A DNA stretch of 64,000 bases from Rubrimonas sp036788415 (GCF_036788415.1 NZ_DAIQNN010000010.1:1-64000), one strand, 5' to 3'. Shown: positions 1 through 8,997, numbered from the stretch's first letter. The notes: generated by a model from the letters alone, not told the origin. Numbers and translations are program-made.

Positions 1-65
1 TCATCCTCGCCAACATCGTCGCGCTGTTCCTGATGCGCATCGTCGGCAAGAACCTGGACCGCTGA
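1..65 (+). CDS. smoF: Polyol ABC transporter permease, C-terminal end (SmoF-like), partial
   Basis: Only the last 20 codons lie in the window, in frame from base 3, ending in a membrane-helix-like stretch and the basic tail RIVGKNLDR before TGA at 63-65. A permease whose C-terminus ends just inside the cytoplasmic face looks like this. The next gene is the second permease of the same transporter and starts 12 bases downstream. In Rhodobacter sphaeroides the order is smoE-smoF-smoG-smoK-smoS-mtlK, and the genes that follow here match that order. The assignment rests on position; too little protein is visible to confirm it independently. Confidence 0.7.
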   Translation, partial: ILANIVALFLMRIVGKNLDR

Positions 66-77
66 GGAGAATCGACC

Positions 78-908
78 ATGGCGCGCGCCGTCACTCCCGG
101 CCGCAAGGCCTTCAACACCGCAGTAGCATGGGGCGTCGGGCTGCTGATCTTCTTTCCGATCCTGTGGACGATCCTCACCAGCTTCAAGACCGAGGCCGAG
201 GCGATCGCCGATCCGCCGCTGTTCCTGAACTTCGCCTGGACGCTCGAAAACTACGCGGTGGTGCAGGAGCGCTCCAACTACATGCGATTTCTGGTGAACT
301 CGGTCATCATCGCCGGCGGCTCGACTCTGCTCGGCATCCTCGTCGGGGTGCCCGCGGCCTGGTCGATGGCCTTCGCGCCGTCCAAGCGCACAAAGGACAT
401 CCTGCTCTGGATGCTCTCGACCAAGATGCTGCCGGCGGTGGGCGTTCTCTATCCGATCTATCTGATCTGCATCGAGCTCGGCGTACTCGACAATCGCGGA
501 GCCCTCGTCTTCATCCTGATGATGATCAACCTGCCGATCATCGTCTGGATGCTCTACACCTATTTCCGCGAAATCCCCGGCGAGATACTCGAGGCCGCGC
601 GGATGGACGGCGCGGGGCTGAGGGCGGAGATCCTCTACGTCCTCACGCCCATGGCGATCCCCGGCATCGCCTCGACGATCCTGCTGAACTTCATCCTCGC
701 CTGGAACGAGGCCTTCTGGACCCTGAACCTGACCGCGGCCAGCGCTGCGCCGCTCACGGCGTTCATCGCAAGCTACTCCAGCCCCGAGGGTCTGTTCTAC
801 GCGAAGCTGTCGGCGGCCTCGACGATGGCTATCGCCCCGATCCTGATCCTCGGCTGGTTCAGCCAGAAGCAACTGGTGCGCGGCCTGACCTTCGGCGCCG
901 TGAAGTAA
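78..908 (+). CDS. smoG: Sorbitol/mannitol ABC transporter permease SmoG
   Basis: Inner-membrane permease (276 aa) of a carbohydrate ABC importer of the MalG type. About six hydrophobic segments are visible, and the cytoplasmic EAA loop that docks the ATPase lies at about residues 170-190 (LEAARMDGAG). The GAGGAG Shine-Dalgarno at 64-69 fixes the ATG at 78. It is followed after 12 bases by the ATPase gene. Substrate is inferred from the downstream sorbitol and mannitol dehydrogenases and from synteny with the Rhodobacter smo operon. The class (sugar/polyol permease) is secure; the exact polyol is not. Confidence 0.88.
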   Translation: MARAVTPGRKAFNTAVAWGVGLLIFFPILWTILTSFKTEAEAIADPPLFLNFAWTLENYAVVQERSNYMRFLVNSVIIAGGSTLLGILVGVPAAWSMAFAPSKRTKDILLWMLSTKMLPAVGVLYPIYLICIELGVLDNRGALVFILMMINLPIIVWMLYTYFREIPGEILEAARMDGAGLRAEILYVLTPMAIPGIASTILLNFILAWNEAFWTLNLTAASAAPLTAFIASYSSPEGLFYAKLSAASTMAIAPILILGWFSQKQLVRGLTFGAVK

Positions 909-920
909 GGGATACCGACC

Positions 921-1922
921 ATGGGACAGATCGCGCTCGAGCAAGTGGCCAAGAGCTTCGGCGACGTCAACGTCATCCAGCCGCTGGATCTGACCATCGA
1001 GGACGGCGAGTTCTGCGTCTTCGTCGGCCCATCAGGGTGCGGCAAGTCCACCCTGTTGCGGCTGATCGCGGGGCTCGAGGACATCACCTCGGGCGCGATC
1101 AGGATCGACGGCGTCGATGCGTCCGACACCCCCCCGGCGAAGCGCGGCCTCGCCATGGTGTTCCAGTCCTACGCGCTTTATCCGCACATGACGGTGCGCA
1201 AGAACATCGCCTTCCCGATGAAGATGTCGGGCGTGCCCGAGGCCGAGCAGAAGCGCCGGATCGAAGCCGCCGCCAAGGCGCTGAACCTCACCGACTATCT
1301 CGACCGGCGGCCCGGGCAGCTCTCGGGCGGCCAGCGTCAGCGCGTCGCCATCGGGCGCGCGATCGTGCGCGAGCCGGCGGCGTTCCTCTTCGACGAGCCG
1401 CTCTCGAACCTCGACGCCGCGCTGCGGGTGGGCATGCGGCTCGAGATCAGCGAACTCCACAAGCGGCTCAAGACCACGATGGTCTACGTCACGCATGACC
1501 AGGTCGAGGCGATGACCATGGCCGACAAGATCGTGGTTCTTCGCGCCGGAAATATCGAACAGATCGGAAGCCCGCTGGAGCTATACCGAAATCCCCGCAA
1601 TCTGTTCGTGGCCGGCTTCATCGGCTCGCCGAGGATGAACCTGATCGAGGGGAACGCCGCGGCGCAACACGGGGCCGCGACCATCGGCATCCGCCCCGAG
1701 CACATCGAGGTGGCCGAAAACGGCCCATGGCGCGGCACGGTCGGCGTCGCCGAGCATCTGGGTTCGGACACCTTCCTTCATGTGCTCGGGACGGGGCTCG
1801 CCGAAAGCCTCACCGTGCGCGCGACCGGCGAGGTCGGGTTGAGATTCGGCGACGCCGTCGCGCTCGCGCCGCGCGAGGACCAGATCCATCGCTTCGACGC
1901 CTCCGGCATGAGGATCGCATGA
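921..1922 (+). CDS. smoK: Polyol ABC transporter ATP-binding protein SmoK
   Basis: ATPase of the MalK/UgpC group, 333 aa. Walker A GPSGCGKST at residues 36-44, ABC signature LSGGQ at 134-138, Walker B ending FLFDEP at about 155-160, H-loop histidine 192. A C-terminal regulatory/TOBE region follows residue 230; it contains GIRPEHIEV and is somewhat short for the family. It energises the SmoF/SmoG permease for polyol uptake. Its TGA overlaps the ATG of the next gene, so the transporter and the dehydrogenases are probably translationally coupled. Confidence 0.9.
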   Translation: MGQIALEQVAKSFGDVNVIQPLDLTIEDGEFCVFVGPSGCGKSTLLRLIAGLEDITSGAIRIDGVDASDTPPAKRGLAMVFQSYALYPHMTVRKNIAFPMKMSGVPEAEQKRRIEAAAKALNLTDYLDRRPGQLSGGQRQRVAIGRAIVREPAAFLFDEPLSNLDAALRVGMRLEISELHKRLKTTMVYVTHDQVEAMTMADKIVVLRAGNIEQIGSPLELYRNPRNLFVAGFIGSPRMNLIEGNAAAQHGAATIGIRPEHIEVAENGPWRGTVGVAEHLGSDTFLHVLGTGLAESLTVRATGEVGLRFGDAVALAPREDQIHRFDASGMRIA

Positions 1923-2692
1923 TGCGGCTTCAGGGAAAGAGCGCGCTCATCACCGGCGCGGCCCGCGGCATCGGGCTGGCCTTCGCGCGCGCCTACGTCG
2001 CCGAAGGCGCCCGGGTGGCGCTGGCCGACATCGACATCGCCCGCGCCCGGCGGGCCGCGCAGGACATCGGCGACGCGGCCATCGCGGTGGAAATGGACGT
2101 CACGCGGCAGCAGAGCATCGACGACGCCGTGGCCCGGACGGCCGCCGCGTTCGGACGGATCGACATCCTGATCAACAACGCCGCCGTCTTCACGGCCGCC
2201 CCCATCGTCGAGATCACCCGCGAGGACTTTGCGCGGACCTTCGACATCAACGTTGCGGGCGCCCTGTTCACCCTGCAGGCCGTGGCGCGCCACATGATCG
2301 CGGCCGGCGTGAAGGGCCGGATCATCAACATGGCGTCGCAGGCCGGCCGGCGCGGCGAGCCGCTGGTCGCCGTGTATTGCGCGACCAAGGCCGCCGTGAT
2401 CAGCCTCACCCAGTCGGCGGGGCTCGACCTGATCCGGCACGGGATCAACGTCAACGCGATCTCGCCCGGCGTGGTGGATGGCGAACACTGGGACGGGGTC
2501 GACGCGTTCTTCGCGAAATACGAGGGCAAGGCCCCTGGCCAGAAGAAGGCCGAGGTCGGCGCGGCCGTCCCCTTCGGCCGCATGGGCGTGGCCGAGGATC
2601 TCACCGGCATGGCCGTGTTCCTCGCGAGCGACGAGGCTCGTTACGTCGTCGCGCAAACCTACAATGTGGATGGCGGACAATGGATGAGCTGA
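1922..2692 (+). CDS. smoS: Sorbitol dehydrogenase SmoS (short-chain dehydrogenase)
   Basis: Classical SDR of 256 aa, predicted to oxidise D-glucitol to D-fructose with NAD. The cofactor motif TGAARGIG is at residues 11-18, NNA at 85-87, and the catalytic Ser139, Tyr152 and Lys156 (YCATK). An in-frame ATG at 1919 directly precedes the one chosen at 1922; the latter gives the family-typical MRLxGK start and overlaps the stop of smoK by one base. The reading frame is open further upstream, but that part is out-of-frame smoK sequence. Sits between smoK and mtlK exactly as in Rhodobacter. Confidence 0.87.
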   Translation: MRLQGKSALITGAARGIGLAFARAYVAEGARVALADIDIARARRAAQDIGDAAIAVEMDVTRQQSIDDAVARTAAAFGRIDILINNAAVFTAAPIVEITREDFARTFDINVAGALFTLQAVARHMIAAGVKGRIINMASQAGRRGEPLVAVYCATKAAVISLTQSAGLDLIRHGINVNAISPGVVDGEHWDGVDAFFAKYEGKAPGQKKAEVGAAVPFGRMGVAEDLTGMAVFLASDEARYVVAQTYNVDGGQWMS

Positions 2693-4185
2693 CTGCCGGA
2701 GAACCCGTGCGCCTGAGCCGCGCTGCGTTGCGCGACATCCCGGAGACGGTCGGCCGCCCGAACTACGCCGCCGGCGATCTGAGCCCCGGCATCGTCCATA
2801 TCGGCGTCGGCAATTTCCACCGCGCGCATCAGGCGTGGTATCTGCACCGCCTGATGCAGCAGGGACTCGCGCGCGACTGGGCGATCGTCGGGGCCGGCGT
2901 GCGCCCCGCCGACGCCGCCATGCGCGAGCGCCTGCTGGGGCAGGACTGTCTGACCACGCTGATCGAACTGCGCCCGGACGGCCGGAGCGCCGAGATCTGC
3001 GGATCGATGATCGATTTCCTGCCGGTCGAGGACGACAACGCCGCGCTCATCGCGCAGATGGCGGACCCGGCCATCCGCATCGTGTCGCTGACGGTGACCG
3101 AGGGCGGGTATTTCGTGAACTCCGCCACCGGGGCGTTCGATCCGGCGCATCCCGACATCGCCCGCGACGCCGCCGATCCGGCGCGTCCGCGCACCGCGTT
3201 CGGCGCCATCGTCGCCGCGCTGCGCCGGCGCCGGGAGGCGGGCCATGGGCCCTTCACCGTGCAGAGCTGCGACAACCTGCGCGGCAACGGCGCCGTCGCG
3301 CGCGACGCGGTCGTGGGCCTCGCGAGGCTGTCCGATCCCGCGCTGGCCGACTGGATCGCGGCCCGCGGGGCCTTTCCCAACTCGATGGTGGACTGCATCG
3401 TTCCGGCCACCGGTCCGGCCGAAATCGCCGCGGCCAGGGCGCTCGGCGTCGACGACGCGGCGCCGGTGACGCATGAGGCCTTCCGGCAATGGGTGATCGA
3501 GGACGCGTTCTGCGCCGGGCGCCCGGATTGGGACCGCGTCGGCGCGACCTTCACGGACGCCGTCCACGACTACGAGGCGATGAAGATCCGCATCCTGAAC
3601 GCCGGCCATCAGGTGCTCGCCAACGCCGGCGAGCTGCTGGGCGTGGAAACCATCGCCGACTGCATGGCGCATCCTCTCATCGCCCCCTTCTGGCGGAAAG
3701 TCGAGCATGAGGAAATCGTCCCTCACGTCGTCGCCGTTCCCGGCATGACGCCGACCGACTACGTCAGGCTGATCGAGGGCCGCTTCGCCAATCCGGCGAT
3801 CCGCGACACCACGCGCCGCGTCGCTTTCGACGGCTCGTCGCGCCATGCGGGCTTCGTCCTGCCCATCCTGCGCGACGCGCTGGCCGCAGGCGCGCCGATG
3901 GACGGTCTCGCGCTGGTGGAGGCCCTCTGGGCGCGCATGTGCGCCGGATCGCGCGAGGACGGGGCCGAGATCGCGCCCAACGATCCGAACTGGCCGTCCC
4001 TGCGCGCGACCGCGCTCGCCGCCCGCGCCCGGCCCGCCGCCTGGCTGGAACAGGCCGACACCTACGGGACATTGGCGCAGGAGCCTCGCTTCGCAGACGC
4101 TTTTGGCGAATGGCTTCGCATGGTCTGGAGCTCGGGAACGGCGACGGCGCTCCAAAGATTTGCCCGGACGCCCGGACAGGCGTGA
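2680..4185 (+). CDS. mtlK: Mannitol 2-dehydrogenase MtlK (polyol long-chain dehydrogenase)
   Basis: Oxidises D-mannitol to D-fructose with NAD (501 aa). N-terminal cofactor-binding signature GIVHIGVGNFHRAHQ at about residues 37-51. The long-chain polyol dehydrogenase catalytic signature K-x4-N-x2-H is K302, N307 and H310 (MKIRILNAGH). The ATG at 2680 lies inside the end of smoS (13-base overlap), indicating coupling. A GTG at 2707 is an alternative start. It ends the polyol operon; the next gene on the right is on the opposite strand. It belongs to the same superfamily as the fructuronate reductase at 12163, but gene context separates the two roles. Confidence 0.86.
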   Translation: MDELTAGEPVRLSRAALRDIPETVGRPNYAAGDLSPGIVHIGVGNFHRAHQAWYLHRLMQQGLARDWAIVGAGVRPADAAMRERLLGQDCLTTLIELRPDGRSAEICGSMIDFLPVEDDNAALIAQMADPAIRIVSLTVTEGGYFVNSATGAFDPAHPDIARDAADPARPRTAFGAIVAALRRRREAGHGPFTVQSCDNLRGNGAVARDAVVGLARLSDPALADWIAARGAFPNSMVDCIVPATGPAEIAAARALGVDDAAPVTHEAFRQWVIEDAFCAGRPDWDRVGATFTDAVHDYEAMKIRILNAGHQVLANAGELLGVETIADCMAHPLIAPFWRKVEHEEIVPHVVAVPGMTPTDYVRLIEGRFANPAIRDTTRRVAFDGSSRHAGFVLPILRDALAAGAPMDGLALVEALWARMCAGSREDGAEIAPNDPNWPSLRATALAARARPAAWLEQADTYGTLAQEPRFADAFGEWLRMVWSSGTATALQRFARTPGQA

Positions 4186-4254
4186 GCTTCGACGCGCAGG
4201 TCGGCGAGCCCCCGGCGCGCGCCGCGCCAGATCGTCCGGACGCCGTCCGTCCGG

Positions 4255-5160
4255 TCAGCTTCTCTCGGGCTCGACCAGCGCGCCGGGCGCGCCGATGACC
4301 CGCCGCGCGAGCGCCGCCCCCTTCTCCATCGCGGCGCGCAGGTCGTAGCCCGTCGTCAGCGCAGCGAGAGCGCCCGCGTTGAAGCTGTCGCCGGCGGCGG
4401 TGGTGTCCACGACCCGCTTCGCCGGACGGGCCGGCAGGCGCGCCTCGCCGGTCTCGTCGCGACCGAGCGTCTCGCCCGCGCCGTTCTTCACGATCACGAC
4501 CCGCGCGCCCGCCGCGGCGTAGCGGTCCGCCGTCGCCTCGGGCGAGGCGTCGGCGAAATGCGCGGCCTCGTCCTCGAAGGAGGGCAGGGCGATGTCGGCG
4601 ACCGCGGCGCCCGCCATGATCGCGGCCCGCATCGTCGCGGCGTTCTCCCATAAGCGGGGTCGGATGTTGGGGTCGAAGGCGACGGCGGCGCCGCGCCCCC
4701 GTTCGGCCGAGACCGCCGCGAGCAGGCGCGCGCGCGCGTCGGGGTCGAGAATCGCCAGCGTGATTCCCGAAAAATAGATCAGCCGCGCGCCCGAGAGCGC
4801 CGCCTCGAGGGCCGCGGGGTCGTCGGCCAGCGTTCGCGCGGCGGATTGGCCGCGCCAGTAGACGAAGGAGCGCTCGCCCTCCCGAAGCTCGATCAGATAG
4901 GCGCCGACGGTGCGGTCTGCGCGCCGCGCGACATGCGTCGCGTCGAGCCCGGACTCGCGCAGAAACGCCTCCATCCGGTCGGAGAGCGCATCGGCGCCGA
5001 TCGCGGTCAGGTAGCCGACCGACCAGTCCGGGGGCAGCAGCCGGCGCGCGTACCAGGCGGTGTTCAGCGTGTCGCCGGCGAAGCCGAGCGCGTAGAGCCC
5101 GCCTGGCCGCGGCGACATCTCCACCATGCATTCGCCGATGGCGAGGAACCGGTCAGCCAT
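4255..5160 (-). CDS. kdgK: 2-dehydro-3-deoxygluconokinase KdgK (PfkB family)
   Basis: Phosphorylates 2-keto-3-deoxygluconate (KDG) to KDPG, the step that joins all branches of the hexuronate pathway to Eda. PfkB-family sugar kinase of 301 aa. The C-terminal signature DTTAAGDSFNAG starts at residue 252, with catalytic Asp258 in the anion-hole segment AAGD. The N-terminus has GECMVEMSPRPGG and a G-containing substrate loop (ALGFAGDTLNTAW), typical of KDG kinases. It overlaps the end of gntR by 8 bases, so the pair is one transcript, divergent from the uxaC operon. A ribokinase-like substrate is conceivable, but the neighbours make KDG much more likely. Confidence 0.88.
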   Translation of the reverse strand: MADRFLAIGECMVEMSPRPGGLYALGFAGDTLNTAWYARRLLPPDWSVGYLTAIGADALSDRMEAFLRESGLDATHVARRADRTVGAYLIELREGERSFVYWRGQSAARTLADDPAALEAALSGARLIYFSGITLAILDPDARARLLAAVSAERGRGAAVAFDPNIRPRLWENAATMRAAIMAGAAVADIALPSFEDEAAHFADASPEATADRYAAAGARVVIVKNGAGETLGRDETGEARLPARPAKRVVDTTAAGDSFNAGALAALTTGYDLRAAMEKGAALARRVIGAPGALVEPERS

Positions 5161-5860
5161 CGCCGGGCGGGCCTTCGAAGAACGCCTCCTGTTCGGCGCG
5201 GATGCGGCGGATCTGGAGCTTCAGGCGCGACAGATGCCGGCGCATCTCCTCGGCCGCACGGTCGGCGTCGCGCGCAGCGACGGCGTCCATGATGCGCTGA
5301 TGGTCCTCGACCGCCTCGTGCGACGCGAAGGCGAGCGACAGCAGGCGCACGCGGTCCATGTGCGACTTGTTCTCGCGGATCACCTCCCAGGCGTGGGCCT
5401 GTCCCGCCGCGGCGCAGAGCTCGCGGTGAAAGGCGTCGTCGAGCGCGTGAAAGCCCTTTCGGTCGTCCGCGGCGACCGCAGCGCGCTGGCGCGCGATCAG
5501 CTCGGCCAGCGCCGCCATGCGCTCCGGCGTCATCTTCTCGCACGCGAGCCGAACCGTCTCGGCCTCGATGGCGAGGCGGATGAAGCGCGCTTGCTCGACC
5601 ATCGTCTCGGAAATCGGCGCGACGATCGTCGCGCGCTGAGGCCGGATGGTCATGAAGCCGAGCTTTGACAGCCGGTAGAAGGCGTCGCGCACCGGCTGGC
5701 GCGAGACGCCGAGCGCGCGCGCGACCTCGACCTCCGAGAGCTTCGCGCCGGGAGGCAGGTCCAGAGCGACGATCTGCCGGTGCAGTTCCTCGAAGACCGT
5801 GTCGGCGACCGACGGACGGACGATCGGCTCAAGCGACCGCAGCGTGGCGAGTTCGGCCAT
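5153..5860 (-). CDS. GntR-family (FadR/FCD subfamily) transcriptional regulator of uronate genes
   Basis: DNA-binding regulator, 235 aa from the chosen start. An N-terminal winged helix occupies about residues 15-80, including the recognition-helix region EVARALGVSRQPVRDAFYRL. An all-helical FCD effector domain follows, with typical metal/ligand residues in DDAFHRELCAAAG. An upstream ATG at 5905 is rejected as start because it would lie inside the uxaC promoter/operator. It is divergent from uxaC and shares a transcript with kdgK, so it probably represses the uronate genes and responds to a pathway intermediate. Related regulators are UxuR, ExuR and KdgR; I cannot tell which one this corresponds to. 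Confidence 0.85.
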   Translation of the reverse strand: MAELATLRSLEPIVRPSVADTVFEELHRQIVALDLPPGAKLSEVEVARALGVSRQPVRDAFYRLSKLGFMTIRPQRATIVAPISETMVEQARFIRLAIEAETVRLACEKMTPERMAALAELIARQRAAVAADDRKGFHALDDAFHRELCAAAGQAHAWEVIRENKSHMDRVRLLSLAFASHEAVEDHQRIMDAVAARDADRAAEEMRRHLSRLKLQIRRIRAEQEAFFEGPPGDG

Positions 5861-5872
5861 TGCGCACCCCGA

Positions 5873-5901
5873 TTGACAGCCCCCTGTAACTAGCATATTA
5901 G
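5873..5901 (+). promoter_or_regulatory. Sigma70-type promoter for the uxaC uronate operon
   Basis: TTGACA at 5873-5878, a 17-base spacer and TATTAG at 5896-5901. The perfect -35 and correct spacing stand out in GC-rich DNA. It points at uxaC, leaving an 80-base leader to the GTG at 5984. Confidence 0.6.
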
Positions 5902-5909
5902 CCAACTAA
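5898..5909. promoter_or_regulatory. Candidate GntR operator overlapping the uxaC -10
   Basis: Interrupted palindrome TTAG-CCAA-CTAA. It overlaps the -10 box of the uxaC promoter in the gntR/uxaC intergenic region. Position fits repression by the divergent GntR-family regulator; binding is inferred. Confidence 0.4.
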
Positions 5910-5983
5910 CCGTCTGGGAAGGGTCTGTCGATCCTCTCCGGCGAAAAGGCTCCGCAAAGGAGCGGTTTCAGGAGGAGCGCGGG

Positions 5984-7387
5984 GTGGCTCTGCTGTGTCC
6001 TGACCGGCTTTTCCCGCCGGACCCCGCCACTCGCGACCTGGCGCGGGCGATCTACGAGGAGGTCAAGGACCTTCCCATCGTCAGCCCGCATGGCCACACC
6101 GAGCCGCGCTGGTTCGCCGAGGACGACGCTTTCCCCGATCCCGCCCGCCTGTTCGTGACCCCCGACCACTATGTGTTCCGGATGCTCGTGTCGCAGGGCG
6201 TGGCGATGGCCGATCTCGGCGTGCCGCGCATCGATGACGGGCCGACCGAGACCGACAGCCGCGCGATCTGGCGACGTTTCGCCGAGCATTACCGCCTGTT
6301 CCGGGGCACGCCCTCGCGGCTCTGGCTCGACCACGCGCTCGAGACGGTCTTCGGGATCGAGGAGCGTCTGTCGGCCGAGACCGCCGACCGCCTCTACGAC
6401 CGCATCGCCGACTGCCTGGCGCGGCCAGAGTTCCGGCCCCGCGCGCTCTACGACCGTTTCGGCGTCGAAGTCATCGCGACCACGGACAGCGCGCTGGACG
6501 ATCTGCGCTGGCACGCGACGATCCGCGAATCGGGCTGGCATGGGCGGGTCGTTCCCACCTACCGGCCCGACGCCGTGATCGACCCCGACGCGCCGGACTT
6601 CGCCGCCAACGTCGCCCGCCTCGGCGAAATCACGGACTGCGACACGGGGAGCTGGGAGGGGTATCTGGAAGCGCACCGCGCGCGCCGGGCGTTCTTCAAG
6701 AGCTTCGGTTGCACCGCCACGGATCACGGCCATCCGTCCGCGGCGACGGCGAACCTCTCGCAGCGCGAGGCGGCGGACCTCTTCGCCCGCGTCCTCGCCG
6801 GGCCTACCCCGGCGGAGGCCGAGGCCTTCCGCGCCCAGATGCTCACGGAGATGGCGAAGATGAGCCTCGACGACGGGCTCGTCATGCAGATCCACCCCGG
6901 CGCGCGGCGCAACCATTCCCCGGAAGTCTTCGGGGCCTTCGGGCGCGACAAGGGTTTCGACATCCCAACCCGCACCGATTACGTCGCCGCTCTGAAGCCG
7001 CTGCTCGACGCGGTGGGGATGCGGGCGGAGCTGACCGTCATCGCCTTCACCCTCGACGAGAGCGCCTATGCGCGCGAACTCGCGCCGCTCGCCGGGGCCT
7101 ATCCGGCGCTGCGGCTCGGCCCTGCCTGGTGGTTTCACGACAGCCCCGAGGGCATGCGGCGCTACCGCGAGATGACCACCGAGACCGCGGGCTTCGGCAA
7201 CACCGTCGGCTTCAACGACGACACCCGCGCCTTCCTGTCGATCCCGGCGCGCCACGACATGGCGCGGCGCGTCGACGCCGCCTTCCTCGCCACGCTGGTC
7301 GCCACGGGGCGGCTCGACGCGGACGAGGCCCCAGAGGTCGCGCGCGACCTCGCATACGGGCTCGCGAAAGCGGCCTATCGGCTCTGA
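5984..7387 (+). CDS. uxaC: Uronate isomerase UxaC
   Basis: Interconverts D-glucuronate with D-fructuronate and D-galacturonate with D-tagaturonate; amidohydrolase-superfamily TIM barrel, 467 aa, full family length. The metal-binding HxH is H36 and H38 (SPHGHTEPRWF). Later barrel motifs include HPGARRNHSPEVF, the AWWFHDSPEGMRRYRE segment and the C-terminal GFNDDTRAFLSIPARHD. Start is GTG, fixed by a strong AGGAGGAG Shine-Dalgarno at 5970-5977. It is the first gene of the rightward uronate operon and is preceded by a promoter with a candidate GntR operator. Confidence 0.94.
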   Translation: MALLCPDRLFPPDPATRDLARAIYEEVKDLPIVSPHGHTEPRWFAEDDAFPDPARLFVTPDHYVFRMLVSQGVAMADLGVPRIDDGPTETDSRAIWRRFAEHYRLFRGTPSRLWLDHALETVFGIEERLSAETADRLYDRIADCLARPEFRPRALYDRFGVEVIATTDSALDDLRWHATIRESGWHGRVVPTYRPDAVIDPDAPDFAANVARLGEITDCDTGSWEGYLEAHRARRAFFKSFGCTATDHGHPSAATANLSQREAADLFARVLAGPTPAEAEAFRAQMLTEMAKMSLDDGLVMQIHPGARRNHSPEVFGAFGRDKGFDIPTRTDYVAALKPLLDAVGMRAELTVIAFTLDESAYARELAPLAGAYPALRLGPAWWFHDSPEGMRRYREMTTETAGFGNTVGFNDDTRAFLSIPARHDMARRVDAAFLATLVATGRLDADEAPEVARDLAYGLAKAAYRL

Positions 7388-7414
7388 ACGATCGAAAAAA
7401 TGGGAGAAAACGCC

Positions 7415-8401
7415 ATGAACGGACCGACCCGACTGACCGCCCTGCTGCTGGCCTCCGCCTCGTTCGCCGTCGCCGGCGTCGCCGGCGCCTGCGAGATCAC
7501 CCTCAAGTCCTCGGACACCCATCCCGACGGCTATCCGACCGTCGAGGCGGTGAAATACATGGGCGAACTCGTCAAGGAGCGCACCGGCGGCCGCATCTGC
7601 GTCGAGGTGTTCCATTCCGCCCAGCTTGGCGAGGAGAAGGACACGATCGAGCAGACCAAGTTCGGCGTGATCGACCTCAACCGCGTGTCGATGGGCCCGT
7701 TCAACAATCTCGTCGAAGAGACCAAGGTCGTCTCGCTGCCCTTCATCTTCCGCTCGCCCGAGCACATGCATACGGTGATGGACGGCGAGATCGGCGCCGA
7801 CATCGCCAAGGGCTTCGAGCAGCACGGCTTCGTGGCGCTGACCTTCTACGACGGCGGCGCGCGCAGCTTCTACAACCGCGAGAAGCCGATCGACTCGATC
7901 GACGATCTGTCGGGCATGAAGATCCGCGTCATGCAGTCCGACATCTTCGTCGACATGATGACCGCGCTCGGCGCCGCCGCGACGCCGATGCCCTATGGCG
8001 AAGTCTATTCCGCTATCCAGACCGGCGTCATCGACGGCGCCGAGAACAACTGGCCGTCCTACGAATCGTCGGGCCATTTCGAAGTCGCGGGCTATTACAC
8101 GCTCAACGAGCACCTGATCGTGCCGGAAGTGCTGGTGATGTCGAAGCTCTCCTGGGACAAGCTCTCGCCCGAGGACCAGGCGGCGATCCGCCAGGCCGCC
8201 AAGGACTCCACGCCGAAGATGCGCGAGCTCTGGGCGGCGCGCGAGAAGGCGTCTGAGGAGAAGGTGCGCGCGGCCGGCGCTCAGGTCGTCACGGAGATCG
8301 ACAAGGCGCCCTTCATCGCCGCGATGGCCCCAGTCTACGAAAAGCACGTCACCTCGCCCGCGCTCAAGGACCTCGTCGCCCGCATTCAGGCGACCGAGTG
8401 A
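7415..8401 (+). CDS. TRAP transporter substrate-binding protein (DctP/SiaP type), probable uronate binder
   Basis: Periplasmic solute receptor of a TRAP transporter, about 328 aa, with a Sec signal peptide (residues 1-25, ending VAGVAGA). The hinge arginine that grips the substrate carboxylate lies in KIRVMQSD. The conserved GVIDGAENNWPSY segment follows. Start at 7415 is preferred over the in-frame ATG at 7400 because GGGAGA at 7402-7407 is then well placed. Genes on both sides act on hexuronates, and TRAP receptors for glucuronate and galacturonate are known, so a uronate or unsaturated uronate is the likely ligand. Two cysteines (mature N-terminus and GRICVEV) could form a disulfide. Confidence 0.88.
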   Translation: MNGPTRLTALLLASASFAVAGVAGACEITLKSSDTHPDGYPTVEAVKYMGELVKERTGGRICVEVFHSAQLGEEKDTIEQTKFGVIDLNRVSMGPFNNLVEETKVVSLPFIFRSPEHMHTVMDGEIGADIAKGFEQHGFVALTFYDGGARSFYNREKPIDSIDDLSGMKIRVMQSDIFVDMMTALGAAATPMPYGEVYSAIQTGVIDGAENNWPSYESSGHFEVAGYYTLNEHLIVPEVLVMSKLSWDKLSPEDQAAIRQAAKDSTPKMRELWAAREKASEEKVRAAGAQVVTEIDKAPFIAAMAPVYEKHVTSPALKDLVARIQATE

Positions 8402-8454
8402 TGCGTCTCCCGGCCCGCGCGCCGCGCGGGCCGGGGCTTTCGGGGGAGGACGCC

Positions 8455-8994
8455 ATGCTGTCGGGACTGGCCGCGCTCGCGCGCGCCTTCGGAGTCGTCG
8501 CCCGGATCGCGCTCTGGATCGCCGGAACGTGCCTCGTGCTGATGACGGCCTTCGTCGCCTGGCAAGTGTTCGCCCGCTATGTGCTCGGCCAGCCCCAGAC
8601 CTGGACCGAGCCGCTCGCGGTGCTGCTGATGGGCTGGTTCATCTTCCTCGGCGCGGCGGTGGGCACGCGCGACGGCTATCATCTGAGCTTCGACGTGCTG
8701 CTCAGCGTGCTTCCGCTGCGCGTGGGCGCGGTGTTTCAGACGATCTCCGACGTCGTGGTGGGCTGCTTCGGCGCCGGCATGGTCTGGTTCGGGGGCGAGC
8801 TGATGGTCGGAACCTGGGGCGCGCCGATGCCGACGCTCGGTCTGCCGACGGGCTTCGCGCTGGTCCCCGTCGTGCTCGGCGGTGTGATGGTGACCCTGTT
8901 CTCCATAGAGCGCGTCCTGCGCCGGGCGGCCGGGCTGCATACGGCGCGCTTCGGCGACGAACATCCTTCCGACGAACAGCCGGCGGAGGGCTGA
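8455..8994 (+). CDS. TRAP transporter small permease (DctQ type)
   Basis: Small integral membrane subunit, 179 aa, with four hydrophobic helices at roughly residues 15-40, 55-75, 90-115 and 130-155. The family motif around ARYVLGQPQTWTEPLAVLLM is clear. The ATG at 8455 follows GGGGAGGA at 8443-8450; an upstream in-frame ATG near 8398 overlaps the receptor stop codon and lacks a ribosome site. It forms the membrane complex with the large permease encoded next, 3 bases downstream. Confidence 0.9.
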   Translation: MLSGLAALARAFGVVARIALWIAGTCLVLMTAFVAWQVFARYVLGQPQTWTEPLAVLLMGWFIFLGAAVGTRDGYHLSFDVLLSVLPLRVGAVFQTISDVVVGCFGAGMVWFGGELMVGTWGAPMPTLGLPTGFALVPVVLGGVMVTLFSIERVLRRAAGLHTARFGDEHPSDEQPAEG

Positions 8995-8997
8995 GCC

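Noticed and set aside
5906..8347. 813-codon open frame on the minus strand opposite uxaC and the TRAP receptor
   Set aside because: GC-rich DNA leaves long antisense frames open. The translation is rich in Arg, Gly and His without any family motif, while the plus strand encodes clear UxaC and DctP proteins.
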